This document shows positions 7,190 through 14,721 of a stretch of 17,590 bases of DNA, piece after piece. The notes under the pieces were generated by a model. It was given only the letters and a program-made list of their open reading frames with translations. It was not told where the DNA came from and searched no databases. The position numbers and the translations under genes are program-made. Position 1 is the stretch's first letter, and the number at the start of each line of letters is the position of its first letter. The stretch comes from Micrococcales bacterium UBA2465 (GTDB lineage Bacteria; Actinomycetota; Actinomycetes; Actinomycetales; Microbacteriaceae), in NCBI GenBank assembly GCA_002342255.1, contig DDPP01000001.1, positions 10,233 through 27,822 of the forward strand, in the 5' to 3' direction.

Positions 7190-8228
7190 ATTCTTGACAA
7201 GCGCAAAGTTTATGTTTGTGAAACTTTAGCCTCGAAATATTTCCTGAGCTGTATTCAACCTGGTAGCCAAGCGAGTATTCATCGTGTGGTTCGCGAAATT
7301 GAAACCCTGCTTGTTCATCTAAATCTCGCAGAATTGACCGAACTGCCAGTCCAACAGAAGTTAGCAAACCAGACACGTCATCTCTGACTCTCGGTAAATC
7401 GACTAATTGGCTGGCAACAATAGGCCAAGAACTATCCGAGTCAACCAGTTGCTCTTGGAAGCAGTTCAAACAGGCGGTTAACCCTGGTCGCACGATAGGC
7501 GAAACCATAGCGCGGGATAACTCAAAGTTGATAGCTAAATGATTCACATCCCTTGCCAGCCAACGCGAATATGTTCTCGGTGAAAGAGCTAAGTGTCCAA
7601 TCGTAACTGCGAAAGATACTTTTTGATCTGATCCGGAAGTGGCTAGTGACTTGATTCGATTTGGCTGGGCTTTAGTAAGCGAGAGCGAATTACAGATTTG
7701 ATTAGCAACCTCTAATCTTGACTTGCCAAGTTCATTAGCTGGATACCCCAACTCTCCGAGGTCGGTATTTAGGATTACTCCGGTATCGTGGCTCAGGATT
7801 TTACCAACCCCAGCAGCCAACAATGCTTTGGCCATCAGTAGTCCAGATTTATCCAACTGATCCAGATGGACTGTTCGTTGCCACCTTTCGGCCAGCACCA
7901 TCTCGCCATTTACCTCATAGTCGAGGCTTGCCCTGGCTAGTTCGGCAAATGCAAGTTCATGCCAAGGACCATACTTTTGCTCTTGAGCTGAGTAAACCAA
8001 GCCGCCTAGTAATTTGATGAGATTGGCAGTGCTACCAGATTCAATTTTGAGTGCTTCATCCAAAGACTGCTCTTGTCCTTCGAGTATTCCGCTATAGAGG
8101 GACTCAATTATTTTTTCTTGAGCGACTGAGATTTGGGTAAAAACTTGGCTGCTGTTATCTAGACCAATTTGAAGTGTGTTCGGATCTATCCAAGTCAATG
8201 GCAGAGCTTTATTTATTCGATGCAACAT
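7173..8228 (-). CDS. E1/ThiF-like adenylyltransferase-fold protein (TOMM cyclodehydratase-related), degenerate
   Basis: The 351-residue protein resembles the actinobacterial ThiF/cyclodehydratase-like family encoded next to DUF2342 genes. An N-terminal region (about 8-50, LTWIDPNTLQIGLD) looks like the small domain fused to such proteins. Residues 117-180 look like an E1 Rossmann region: AGVGKI with Asp148, then D156 and a GKSR segment. The C-terminal part has PIVRPGLTACLNC, then W268 and QL. Four cysteines (C253, C256, C342, C344) could bind zinc. The expected GxGxxG nucleotide loop is replaced by LDKSGL (125-130), so adenylation may be lost. No precursor peptide, dehydrogenase or transporter lies nearby, so a peptide natural-product role is not supported. 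It sits 40 bases after the metalloprotease gene in the same direction, probably co-transcribed. The stop TGA overlaps the helicase gene. Confidence 0.75.
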   Translation of the reverse strand: MLHRINKALPLTWIDPNTLQIGLDNSSQVFTQISVAQEKIIESLYSGILEGQEQSLDEALKIESGSTANLIKLLGGLVYSAQEQKYGPWHELAFAELARASLDYEVNGEMVLAERWQRTVHLDQLDKSGLLMAKALLAAGVGKILSHDTGVILNTDLGELGYPANELGKSRLEVANQICNSLSLTKAQPNRIKSLATSGSDQKVSFAVTIGHLALSPRTYSRWLARDVNHLAINFELSRAMVSPIVRPGLTACLNCFQEQLVDSDSSWPIVASQLVDLPRVRDDVSGLLTSVGLAVRSILRDLDEQAGFQFREPHDEYSLGYQVEYSSGNISRLKFHKHKLCACQEFTEKD

Positions 8229-8268
8229 CTAGTTATTTTCAAACTAAATTGCTAAATGTTTCTAAGTT

Positions 8269-9606
8269 TTACACATCTCCAAGTAAATCTCGAAGAGCTT
8301 GATCCATGGCATCGCCGATGCCTAAGTCACTTTTCACCTTGGCCACGAATTTTTCTGGATTATCAATATCTACTGCGGTAGGTAAGAAGTCTGGGTGATC
8401 CCAAAGGGCATCACGTTTTTCATTGCCAACCGCTTCACCGATGATTTGCCAGAGCCTTGAGGCTTCGCGCATTCGTTTTGGTCTGAGTTCTAATCCAACT
8501 AAGGTCTGAAAGGTCTGTTCCGCAGGTCCGCCAGTGGCACGCTTGCGTCTGATTGCTTCTCTGACCGCTTCGCTCTTTGGTAGTCGTTTAGCCGCCTCTG
8601 CTGTGACGGCATCCACCCAGCCTTCAATCAGAGCCAGGTTGGTTTCAATTATGTTTAGAGCAATCTGTTGGCTCGGAGAACGTTCGGCTAGGAACGCGCC
8701 TGATTCTAAGGCAGCTTGTAATTCCGAGGGATTCTGCGGATCGAAGTGTTCACTGAGTTCTTCCATTCTGGAAGTGTCAAAACTTATCCCCGAAGCATAC
8801 TCTCTGATTTGTGCCACCACTTTATCTCGAAGCCACTTGGAATGCTTAAATAATCTGATGTGAGCAAGTTCACGCAGCATCACATATATGTATGCCTGAT
8901 CTTCGTCTGGACCCAAATCTAGCGACTTGATGAATTCAGTCAGGTTTTGAATTACAAAAGCAGGGCGTTGTTCTTGATAAATAGGTAAACCTATCTCAGT
9001 TCCGGTCAGGGCTTCTTTAGATAGTGAGCCTAAAGCTCTTCCAAGTTGCATGGCAAACATCATCGCTCCAGCTGAGCGCATTATTTCGCTGGCACCTTTT
9101 AGGCTAGCGGCAAACTCTTCGGGCAACTGCTGCTGTATTGCCTCACCTAAACTGCGATTCATTCGGTCGGCGACCGGTTCTGCCAAAACTCTAAATAGTG
9201 GGAGAGCATCGTCTACCCAAAGTGTTCTGGATAGCAACTTAGCTTCGACTCCAAGCTCAGAAATGTCAGTTGCCTCATTCAGCCAGAGATTGGCAATGCC
9301 ATAAGCATCATTGATCTTTTTTCGCTCATCTTCATCAATAATTTGAGCACCCTGTTTGGCTAGCTCTTTAGCTTGGTGAGCCGCGGCTTGCCAGTTAACT
9401 CCTGATCCATCGGTTGGTGGATTCGGGATGAGGAAAGCACCTTTGATGTTTTCAAAAAGTCTTTGTAATGATTCAGCTGAACCATCAAACCCTCCGGCAG
9501 CAGCCAGAGCCTCTGGATCAAAGCCTTGTTTAAGCATTTCTTCCCAGATGCGTCTGAGCTCTTCTGGATCTGGCTGATCGCCTTCTTGTCCTGGAAACTC
9601 CGTCAT
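8269..9606 (-). CDS. DUF2342 'zinc-dependent metalloprotease' family protein
   Basis: The 445-residue protein matches the actinobacterial DUF2342 family (from memory, Rv3195 in M. tuberculosis), usually annotated as zinc-dependent metalloprotease or putative hydrolase. An acidic N-terminus with a glycine-containing segment (about 1-45) leads into a helical body. The putative metal site is RELAHIRLFKH (245-255), giving Glu246, His249 and His255, but the first His of a classical HExxH is Arg245. I believe this RExAH form is common in the family, so proteolysis is annotation rather than proof. No signal peptide or membrane helix is seen, so it is probably cytosolic. The ATG at 9606 has no good ribosome site. 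A TAGCGT -10-like box lies nine bases upstream, inside an inverted repeat. It is divergent from the PDZ-protease gene, with 116 bases between them. Confidence 0.88.
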   Translation of the reverse strand: MTEFPGQEGDQPDPEELRRIWEEMLKQGFDPEALAAAGGFDGSAESLQRLFENIKGAFLIPNPPTDGSGVNWQAAAHQAKELAKQGAQIIDEDERKKINDAYGIANLWLNEATDISELGVEAKLLSRTLWVDDALPLFRVLAEPVADRMNRSLGEAIQQQLPEEFAASLKGASEIMRSAGAMMFAMQLGRALGSLSKEALTGTEIGLPIYQEQRPAFVIQNLTEFIKSLDLGPDEDQAYIYVMLRELAHIRLFKHSKWLRDKVVAQIREYASGISFDTSRMEELSEHFDPQNPSELQAALESGAFLAERSPSQQIALNIIETNLALIEGWVDAVTAEAAKRLPKSEAVREAIRRKRATGGPAEQTFQTLVGLELRPKRMREASRLWQIIGEAVGNEKRDALWDHPDFLPTAVDIDNPEKFVAKVKSDLGIGDAMDQALRDLLGDV

Positions 9607-9614
9607 AGTGTTTT

Positions 9615-9628
9615 AACGCTAAGGCGTT
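9615..9628. promoter_or_regulatory. Inverted repeat overlapping the candidate DUF2342 promoter
   Basis: AACGC-TAAG-GCGTT is a perfect 5-bp inverted repeat with a 4-base centre, ending eight bases upstream of the DUF2342 start. On the minus strand it contains TAGCGT (9616-9621), a TANNNT -10 candidate nine bases before the ATG. It could be an operator or a small hairpin. A repeat this short can arise by chance. Confidence 0.3.
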
Positions 9629-9709
9629 CTCCATAATAAATAAACACTTTGCCCACTTGTTCGCCAATAGCGTGGCAGCAACTGGTCCTGCCTTGGTCGC
9701 TGGCTCGCC

Positions 9710-9715
9710 TAGGCT
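9710..9715 (+). promoter_or_regulatory. Candidate -10 element, leaderless, of the PDZ-Lon operon
   Basis: TAGGCT ends seven bases before the ATG at 9723. The surrounding nine bases CCTAGGCTA recur exactly before the start at 13860, also at leaderless spacing. No Shine-Dalgarno sequence precedes this ATG and no clear -35 is visible. Confidence 0.45.
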
Positions 9716-9722
9716 AGTAACG

Positions 9723-10799
9723 ATGAGTGATTCTGAAAGCATGTCCGTCAAGAGACCCAAGTTACGCCAAATTATTTCGGGCTTGATTGGGTTTTTGATT
9801 GTTGGCTCGGTGGCTGCAGCAGCTCTTTGGCCCAGCAGTTACTTGATTGAAAAACCAGGTCCCGTTTACAACGTACTTTCCACATCAAGGGGAGTGCCAA
9901 TCATCAAGATAACTAACAAAGAATCTTTTCCAACCGACGGAGACCTTGATCTTCTGACCATTACTTTTGGTCAAACTGCTCCAAACCGAGCTTCTTGGCT
10001 AGATGTAGCCATGTCATATCTGGACCCAAGTCTTACCCGAGTTGAATATGACTCGATTTATCCTCCCAATGTTGATAGCTCTCAAGTTGAGCAGCAGGCT
10101 CAAGTGATGATGTTGGACTCTCAGGCCAATGCGAAGGCGGCTGCACTAAAGTTGCTCGGCATTCCTTACACAACAGAAGTAAAGGTAACTGCCATTACTA
10201 AGAATGCTCCAGCTACTGGAAAATTGTTTGCTGGGGACACAGTTCTCACGGTAAATGGCGAGAAGGCTATTGGTCTGGACCAGGTTCGTTCCATGGTTGA
10301 AGCATCAAAGGGAAAGACACCAGTTGTCTTTGAGATTGTTAGAAACGGATCCCATCGAACAGTCTCGATTTTGCCTAAGCTATCTGACGGGAAATGGCGG
10401 GTAGGCATGTATGTGGCTTCGGTTCCCGAGTTTCCTTTTAAGATTGACATACTGCTGCAATCGGTGAGTGGTCCAAGCGGAGGCCAAATTTTTGCCCTAG
10501 CTATTTATGACAAACTCACTCCTGGTTCACTCACCGGTGGAAATAAAATTGCTGGCACTGGGACTGTGGATCCAGATGGCACCATCGGGGCAATTGGAGG
10601 CATCAAGTCAAAGATGTATGGCGCGCTGCGGGCTGGAGCAAAATATTTCTTGGCACCAAGTGTGAATTGTGAAGACGTCGTTGGAAATATTCCAGATGGT
10701 TTGCAAGTTATCAAGGTGGCCAACCTCAAAGATTCTCTAAACGCTTTGAAAGCGATCCGTGAAGGAAATCAAGCTTCGTTACCAACCTGCACCAAATAA
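9723..10799 (+). CDS. Membrane-anchored PDZ-Lon (S16) serine protease, YlbL-like
   Basis: This 358-residue protein is a likely envelope protease. A single membrane helix (about 16-36, ending before WPSSYLIEKPGP) anchors it with the bulk outside the cytoplasm. A PDZ domain spans about 150-220 (GKLFAGDTVLTVNGE). A Lon-type proteolytic domain spans about 235-345. The Ser-Lys dyad is visible as S252 in SGPSGG and K295 in GGIKSK; the 43-residue spacing equals that of E. coli Lon S679/K722. In Bacillus subtilis, YlbL degrades a cell-division inhibitor; the substrate here is unknown. ATG 9723 was chosen because a TAGGCT box lies seven bases upstream; ATG 9741 is an alternative. Open codons back to 9657 are upstream of that box and unlikely. 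The UPF0182 gene follows after 11 bases. Confidence 0.92.
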   Translation: MSDSESMSVKRPKLRQIISGLIGFLIVGSVAAAALWPSSYLIEKPGPVYNVLSTSRGVPIIKITNKESFPTDGDLDLLTITFGQTAPNRASWLDVAMSYLDPSLTRVEYDSIYPPNVDSSQVEQQAQVMMLDSQANAKAAALKLLGIPYTTEVKVTAITKNAPATGKLFAGDTVLTVNGEKAIGLDQVRSMVEASKGKTPVVFEIVRNGSHRTVSILPKLSDGKWRVGMYVASVPEFPFKIDILLQSVSGPSGGQIFALAIYDKLTPGSLTGGNKIAGTGTVDPDGTIGAIGGIKSKMYGALRAGAKYFLAPSVNCEDVVGNIPDGLQVIKVANLKDSLNALKAIREGNQASLPTCTK

Positions 10800-10810
10800 A
10801 GAAGGAAACC

Positions 10811-13660
10811 ATGTCAAACTCATCCGTCAAGAATGCCCGTAAGCGCGCACCGCTGGTAATCTCTATCGGAATAGTGGTTTTATTAGCCATAATTCTTACC
10901 GCTATCTCAGGTGTATACACCGATGTTTTATGGTTCGATCAGTTGGGTTACCTGAGCGTATTCACCACTCAGATCTGGGCTCAAGTCTGGACATTCATTT
11001 TTGCGGCACTAATAGCTGCAGTCATGGTTTGGCTTAACCTCTTTATCGCCTGGAGATTCAGGCCGGTATATGCCACTAGCAACGAATTCTTCGGCAGAGA
11101 TTTAGGTGAATACCGCAACATTTTGGACAAAGTGAGAAAGCGCATCTTTGTTGCCGTTCCGCTTATTCTTGGTATCTTTTTCGGAATTGGGCAGACCGGT
11201 AACTGGGACAAAGCCCTGATGTTTATCAACCACAGTTATACCGGGGTATTGGACCCTCAATTCAAACTCGATGTTGGTTTTTATATGTTTGACCTTCCGT
11301 TCTATGTTGAACTAATTGGTTTCTTGATGATGGTCATGGTCTTTACCTTGATCCCAACACTGATAATCCACCTTGTTTATGGCGGAATAAAATTCAATGG
11401 ACGAAAGTCCACTTTTAGTAGAGCTGCCAGAATTCAGGTAGCGGTATTGGCAGCGCTAACCATGGTTGCTCTGGCTTTAAGTATTTGGATAGGTCAGTTC
11501 GAGACTATGACCAGCGCAAGTGGTTTATACACTGGTGCGACATACTCTGATGTGAATGCAGCTATTCCGGCTGCTCAAATTCTCACAGCAATTGGTTTTG
11601 TAGTAGCAGTTTTGTATCTCGCTGTTGCGGTTTTATCCAAGTGGCGTTTGGCAATTCTAGGCACCGGTCTGATGTTGGTCTGTTCGATTTTATTAGGCGG
11701 TGTTTGGCCTGGCCTAGTGCAAACATTTCAGGTAGTTCCAAACGAAAGAACTTTGGAAGCTGAATTTATTAAGCGAAACATCGAGGCCACCAGACTTGCT
11801 TATGGCTTAGATAAAGTTGAGGTTATTTCCTATGACGCAAAGACCACCGCTACTGCCGAAGCGCTAAAGAAAGACGCCCAGACCGCGGCACAGATTCGTA
11901 TCATTGATCCGAACCTGGTTAGCGCTTCCTTTAGGCAGTTGGAACAGTATCGCCAGTATTACAACTTTGTGAATCATCTGGACGTCGACCGATACACCAT
12001 CAACGGTAAAACTCAAGACACGGTTCTCGCTGTTCGTGAACTAAACCAATCCGGTCTTGGCGCATCGCAGTCTTGGTATAACAACGTCATTGTTTACACC
12101 CACGGCTACGGTTTAGTGGCTGCCTACGGTAACCAACGTTCGCCAGATGGGCAACCGGTTTTCCTCCAAGCTGGAATTCCATCGGCTGGAGCTCTAGGTA
12201 AATATGAGCCAAGAATTTACTTTGGTGAAAAATCACCGGAGTATTCAATCGTCGGTGCTCCTAAAGGTGCCTCTGAAAGAGAGCTAGATTATCCAGCAAG
12301 CTCAAAGAACACCTCGGAAGATCAGCAAACCATGACCACCTTCAGTGGTAACGGTGGGCCGAAGCTGAATAGCATCTTTAGTCGACTCTCATATGCGCTT
12401 AAGTTCCAAAGTGAGCAGATTTTGTTATCTGATGCAGTCACCGACAGTTCGCAGATTCTTTACGATAGAAGCCCGAGAGTTAGAGTTGCCCAAGTTGCAC
12501 CTTATCTAACTCTGGACAACGACATGTATCCAGCAATTGTTGATTCTCGAGTGGTTTGGATTGTTGACGGTTACACCACTTCAGCCAACTACCCATATTC
12601 GAGAGCTGAAAACCTATCCGAGACAACCGCAGATAGCTCAACGACTTACCGCTCATCTAAAGGTGACATCAATTACATACGCAACTCGGTGAAGGCAACA
12701 GTCGATGCATACGACGGCTCAGTCAAGTTGTATGCCTGGGATGATAAAGATCCAGTTCTCAAAACTTGGATGAAAATCTTCCCTGGAACTGTAAAACCAG
12801 TTTCCAAGATGAGTGGAGCACTACTTTCGCATATCCGCTATCCCGCTGATCTATTCAAGATGCAGCGCGGTATCTTAGGTCAATACCACGTCAGTGATTC
12901 CGGTGCATTTTACTCGCAGCAGGATGCTTGGATGATTCCTAATGACCCGGTCGATGGTGGCAACGGTGGTTCGGCATTGCAACCTCCTTACTACCTAACT
13001 TTGCAAGCACCAAAGCAGGCTAAACCTTCCTTCTCGATCTATTCCACCTTCATTCCAAGATCAACCGGTGATTCGAGTCGAAATGTCTTGACCGGTTACC
13101 TGGTGGCTGATTCGGATGCAGGATCAGTAGATGGTAAGGTCTCCGAGCATTATGGAAAACTTAGGTTGCTTACCCTGCCAAGAACAACCATTGTGCCAGG
13201 ACCTGGTCAAGTTCAAAACAATTTCAACTCCGACAGCGAAGTTTCCAAGTTACTGAACATTCTTAGACAAGGGTCGACAACGGTGCTAAATGGTAACCTG
13301 CTTACTTTGCCTATCGGTGGAGGATTGCTTTATGTTCAGCCGGTCTATATTCAGTCAACTGGTGAAACCTCATTTCCACTATTGAAAAAGGTGCTGGTAG
13401 CCTTCGGTGACAAGATCGCATTTGAAGATAACTTAGATGCCGCACTGAATGCCCTCTTCGGTGGCTCTGGGGGAACTAACACTCCAGAACAGCCAGGTCT
13501 GACTAGCGCACAGAAGTTAGCCAAAGCTCTTGCTGATGCCAAGCAAGCGATGATCGATCGTGAAGCTGCGCTGAGGTCTGGGGATTGGGCTGCCTATGGC
13601 AAAGCCGATGCAAAGCTCAAGGCTGCGATCGAGGCAGCTTTAGCAGCCAGCAAAAAGTAA
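10811..13660 (+). CDS. UPF0182 family large membrane protein
   Basis: This 949-residue protein has the UPF0182 layout. About seven membrane helices occupy residues 14-300; between the first two lies the conserved piece DVLWFDQLGYLSVF. A large, presumably extracytoplasmic domain of about 550 residues follows, then a C-terminal Ala/Lys-rich helical tail (LAKALADAKQAM, about 900-949). The family (PF03699; from memory, Rv3193c) is widespread in actinobacteria and has no established biochemical role. The ATG has a clear GAAGGA ribosome site seven bases away, and the gene lies 11 bases after the PDZ-Lon protease. The two are thus one operon and may act together at the membrane. Length is close to that of relatives and no truncation is visible. 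Confidence 0.95.
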   Translation: MSNSSVKNARKRAPLVISIGIVVLLAIILTAISGVYTDVLWFDQLGYLSVFTTQIWAQVWTFIFAALIAAVMVWLNLFIAWRFRPVYATSNEFFGRDLGEYRNILDKVRKRIFVAVPLILGIFFGIGQTGNWDKALMFINHSYTGVLDPQFKLDVGFYMFDLPFYVELIGFLMMVMVFTLIPTLIIHLVYGGIKFNGRKSTFSRAARIQVAVLAALTMVALALSIWIGQFETMTSASGLYTGATYSDVNAAIPAAQILTAIGFVVAVLYLAVAVLSKWRLAILGTGLMLVCSILLGGVWPGLVQTFQVVPNERTLEAEFIKRNIEATRLAYGLDKVEVISYDAKTTATAEALKKDAQTAAQIRIIDPNLVSASFRQLEQYRQYYNFVNHLDVDRYTINGKTQDTVLAVRELNQSGLGASQSWYNNVIVYTHGYGLVAAYGNQRSPDGQPVFLQAGIPSAGALGKYEPRIYFGEKSPEYSIVGAPKGASERELDYPASSKNTSEDQQTMTTFSGNGGPKLNSIFSRLSYALKFQSEQILLSDAVTDSSQILYDRSPRVRVAQVAPYLTLDNDMYPAIVDSRVVWIVDGYTTSANYPYSRAENLSETTADSSTTYRSSKGDINYIRNSVKATVDAYDGSVKLYAWDDKDPVLKTWMKIFPGTVKPVSKMSGALLSHIRYPADLFKMQRGILGQYHVSDSGAFYSQQDAWMIPNDPVDGGNGGSALQPPYYLTLQAPKQAKPSFSIYSTFIPRSTGDSSRNVLTGYLVADSDAGSVDGKVSEHYGKLRLLTLPRTTIVPGPGQVQNNFNSDSEVSKLLNILRQGSTTVLNGNLLTLPIGGGLLYVQPVYIQSTGETSFPLLKKVLVAFGDKIAFEDNLDAALNALFGGSGGTNTPEQPGLTSAQKLAKALADAKQAMIDREAALRSGDWAAYGKADAKLKAAIEAALAASKK

Positions 13661-13672
13661 TCGCTTTTCTGT

Positions 13673-13678
13673 TAGACT
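13673..13678 (+). promoter_or_regulatory. Candidate -10 element of the tRNA-fMet gene
   Basis: TAGACT fits the actinobacterial -10 consensus and lies ten bases before the first tRNA base, a suitable distance for a short 5' leader. The -35 region is not recognisable. Read-through from the UPF0182 operon, which ends only 28 bases before the tRNA, is an alternative. Confidence 0.4.
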
Positions 13679-13688
13679 GAAGGTTCGC

Positions 13689-13765
13689 CGCGGGGTGGAG
13701 CAGTTCGGTAGCTCGCCGGGCTCATAACCCGGAGGTCGTAGGTTCAAATCCTGCCCCCGCAACCA
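13689..13765 (+). tRNA. Initiator tRNA-fMet (CAT anticodon), CCA encoded
   Basis: The 77 bases fold as a full cloverleaf. The acceptor strands are CGCGGGG and CCCCGCA with discriminator A and genomically encoded CCA at 13763-13765. The anticodon loop is CTCATAA, and the T loop TTCAAAT. Two initiator hallmarks are visible: the unpaired C1-A72 at the acceptor end and three consecutive G-C pairs (GGG/CCC) next to the anticodon loop. It therefore serves translation initiation, not elongation. The sequence is very close to the E. coli initiator tRNA as I recall it. Confidence 0.98.
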
Positions 13766-13771
13766 AGAACG

Positions 13772-13802
13772 AAGTCCCGAAAACTCGGGACTTTTTTCTT
13801 TT
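13772..13802 (+). terminator. Rho-independent terminator after tRNA-fMet
   Basis: A perfect 9-bp stem (AAGTCCCGA / TCGGGACTT) with loop AAAC is followed by a T-rich run (TTTTTTCTTTT). It lies six bases past the tRNA CCA end and is the only strong intrinsic terminator I found in the window. Confidence 0.93.
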
Positions 13803-13847
13803 GGGCAGAGGTTGTGGACAAGAGGCAGCCAATTTCGTCTCCCAACC

Positions 13848-13853
13848 TAGGCT
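13848..13853 (+). promoter_or_regulatory. Candidate -10 element, leaderless, of the 13860 gene
   Basis: TAGGCT sits six bases before the ATG at 13860, within the same CCTAGGCTA nonamer found before the PDZ-Lon gene. It lies downstream of the tRNA terminator, so the gene needs its own promoter, which fits. Its first three bases are also an in-frame stop for the gene. Confidence 0.45.
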
Positions 13854-13859
13854 ATTCAA

Positions 13860-14633
13860 ATGTTGATTGAAGCGACTTTGGTAATCGGCCTGCTTCATAC
13901 CCAGAGTTGCCCGACCGCATTCAACCAAACAGTAACTTCAGTTTCGGGGATCAGCAATTCTAGGGAACTAATTCTTTGTGTCTCAAATTCTTATTTGGTT
14001 CGAGGAACAAATGGCTCACTTACTCTGGTCCTAAATTCCAATCAATCTGCTCCCAAATGCTTGGTCTATCCAAATGGCTTACCCAGCGATTTAGCATATG
14101 ACTTACTCAGCTCCGGTCATACCGGTTGCTGGAGCTTATATCCACCTGGCGAACCGATAACGATAGTCAATGTTGGTAAACCTGCTCAGACCAAGATAAC
14201 CCAGGCGCTAAGAAACTTCAGGCCACTTCAGCCTCGAATCCTGGTAAGTCCAAGCCGCACTGTTCCGGTTAGCACAATGTTGACATTTAGCAACACTGCT
14301 AAAGCTGAGCTGCAAAAAGACTCGCTGCTCAATCTTCCCTGCGAGGTTAGATTTCAACCGGTTTCGTTCAAGTGGAGTTACTCCGGAGAGACAGCAACCA
14401 GTTCACGTTTCGATTGGCTCGCGCAGAACCCCGGAGGCTTCCAGGTAAATCTGGTGGTTAGTTTTACCATCGAATACCGTTTCAAAGGTTTGAGTGACTG
14501 GAGGATCGTGAAGCCAAATATCCAAGTGAATGCCTTCCCGGTAACCGTGTCAATCATTAGATCTCCTGTGTTGAGGCATAGACCGAAGTTGGTAGACCAG
14601 CCTTGTTTCAGCCCAAATCGATGGGGTTGCTGA
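13860..14633 (+). CDS. Putative secreted protein with PKD-like C-terminal region, function unknown
   Basis: The 257-residue product starts with a short hydrophobic stretch (LVIGLLHTQSCPTA, 7-20) that may be a poor signal peptide; C17 in a QSC context is only a weak lipobox. Seven cysteines (17, 40, 67, 90, 161, 249, 257) and a Ser/Pro/Thr-rich middle suit an exported protein. The C-terminal part (about 155-230) has VRFQPVSFKWSYSGE, then alternating beta-like segments and IEYRF, reminiscent of the PKD-type fold in small secreted proteins of Microbacteriaceae, though the usual GDG turn reads YSGE. The family link is from pattern memory and needs a profile search. The ATG is the first possible start, because an in-frame TAG lies at 13848, and a -10 box is at leaderless distance. 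It stands alone between the tRNA terminator and htrA. Confidence 0.65.
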   Translation: MLIEATLVIGLLHTQSCPTAFNQTVTSVSGISNSRELILCVSNSYLVRGTNGSLTLVLNSNQSAPKCLVYPNGLPSDLAYDLLSSGHTGCWSLYPPGEPITIVNVGKPAQTKITQALRNFRPLQPRILVSPSRTVPVSTMLTFSNTAKAELQKDSLLNLPCEVRFQPVSFKWSYSGETATSSRFDWLAQNPGGFQVNLVVSFTIEYRFKGLSDWRIVKPNIQVNAFPVTVSIIRSPVLRHRPKLVDQPCFSPNRWGC

Positions 14634-14657
14634 CTTTCAGATAATTCCCAGCCCAAT

Positions 14658-14673
14658 TTCATAAACTTATGAA
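14658..14673. promoter_or_regulatory. 16-bp perfect palindrome upstream of the HtrA-like gene
   Basis: TTCATAA-AC-TTATGAA is a perfect 7-bp inverted repeat with a 2-base centre, 48 bases upstream of the HtrA-like start. A TTGAAT -35-like hexamer begins two bases after it. There is no T-tract and the arms are AT-rich, so a dimeric regulator site is more likely than a terminator. Confidence 0.5.
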
Positions 14674-14721
14674 GTTGAATACTTAGGTTCTATCCAGGAC
14701 TCGAGTAAGGAAGTTGAGCAG

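Noticed and set aside
7173..8228. A ribosomal peptide (TOMM/bacteriocin) biosynthesis cluster suggested by the cyclodehydratase-like protein
   Set aside because: No precursor peptide, YcaO, dehydrogenase or transporter gene is adjacent. The gene sits in a conserved housekeeping neighbourhood and its nucleotide loop is degenerate.
9657..9722. Upstream extension of the PDZ-Lon protease
   Set aside because: It would cross the TAGGCT promoter-like box, and it adds residues without signal-peptide or domain character before a normal N-terminus.
13722..13928. A 68-codon minus-strand frame ending in a GFEPTTSGL-like sequence
   Set aside because: It runs antisense through the tRNA-fMet 3' half and the terminator. 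This is the familiar spurious protein created by translating across a tRNA gene.
14378..14662. A 94-codon minus-strand frame
   Set aside because: It is antisense to the better supported 13860 gene and overlaps the palindrome of the HtrA promoter region. It shows no recognisable domain.
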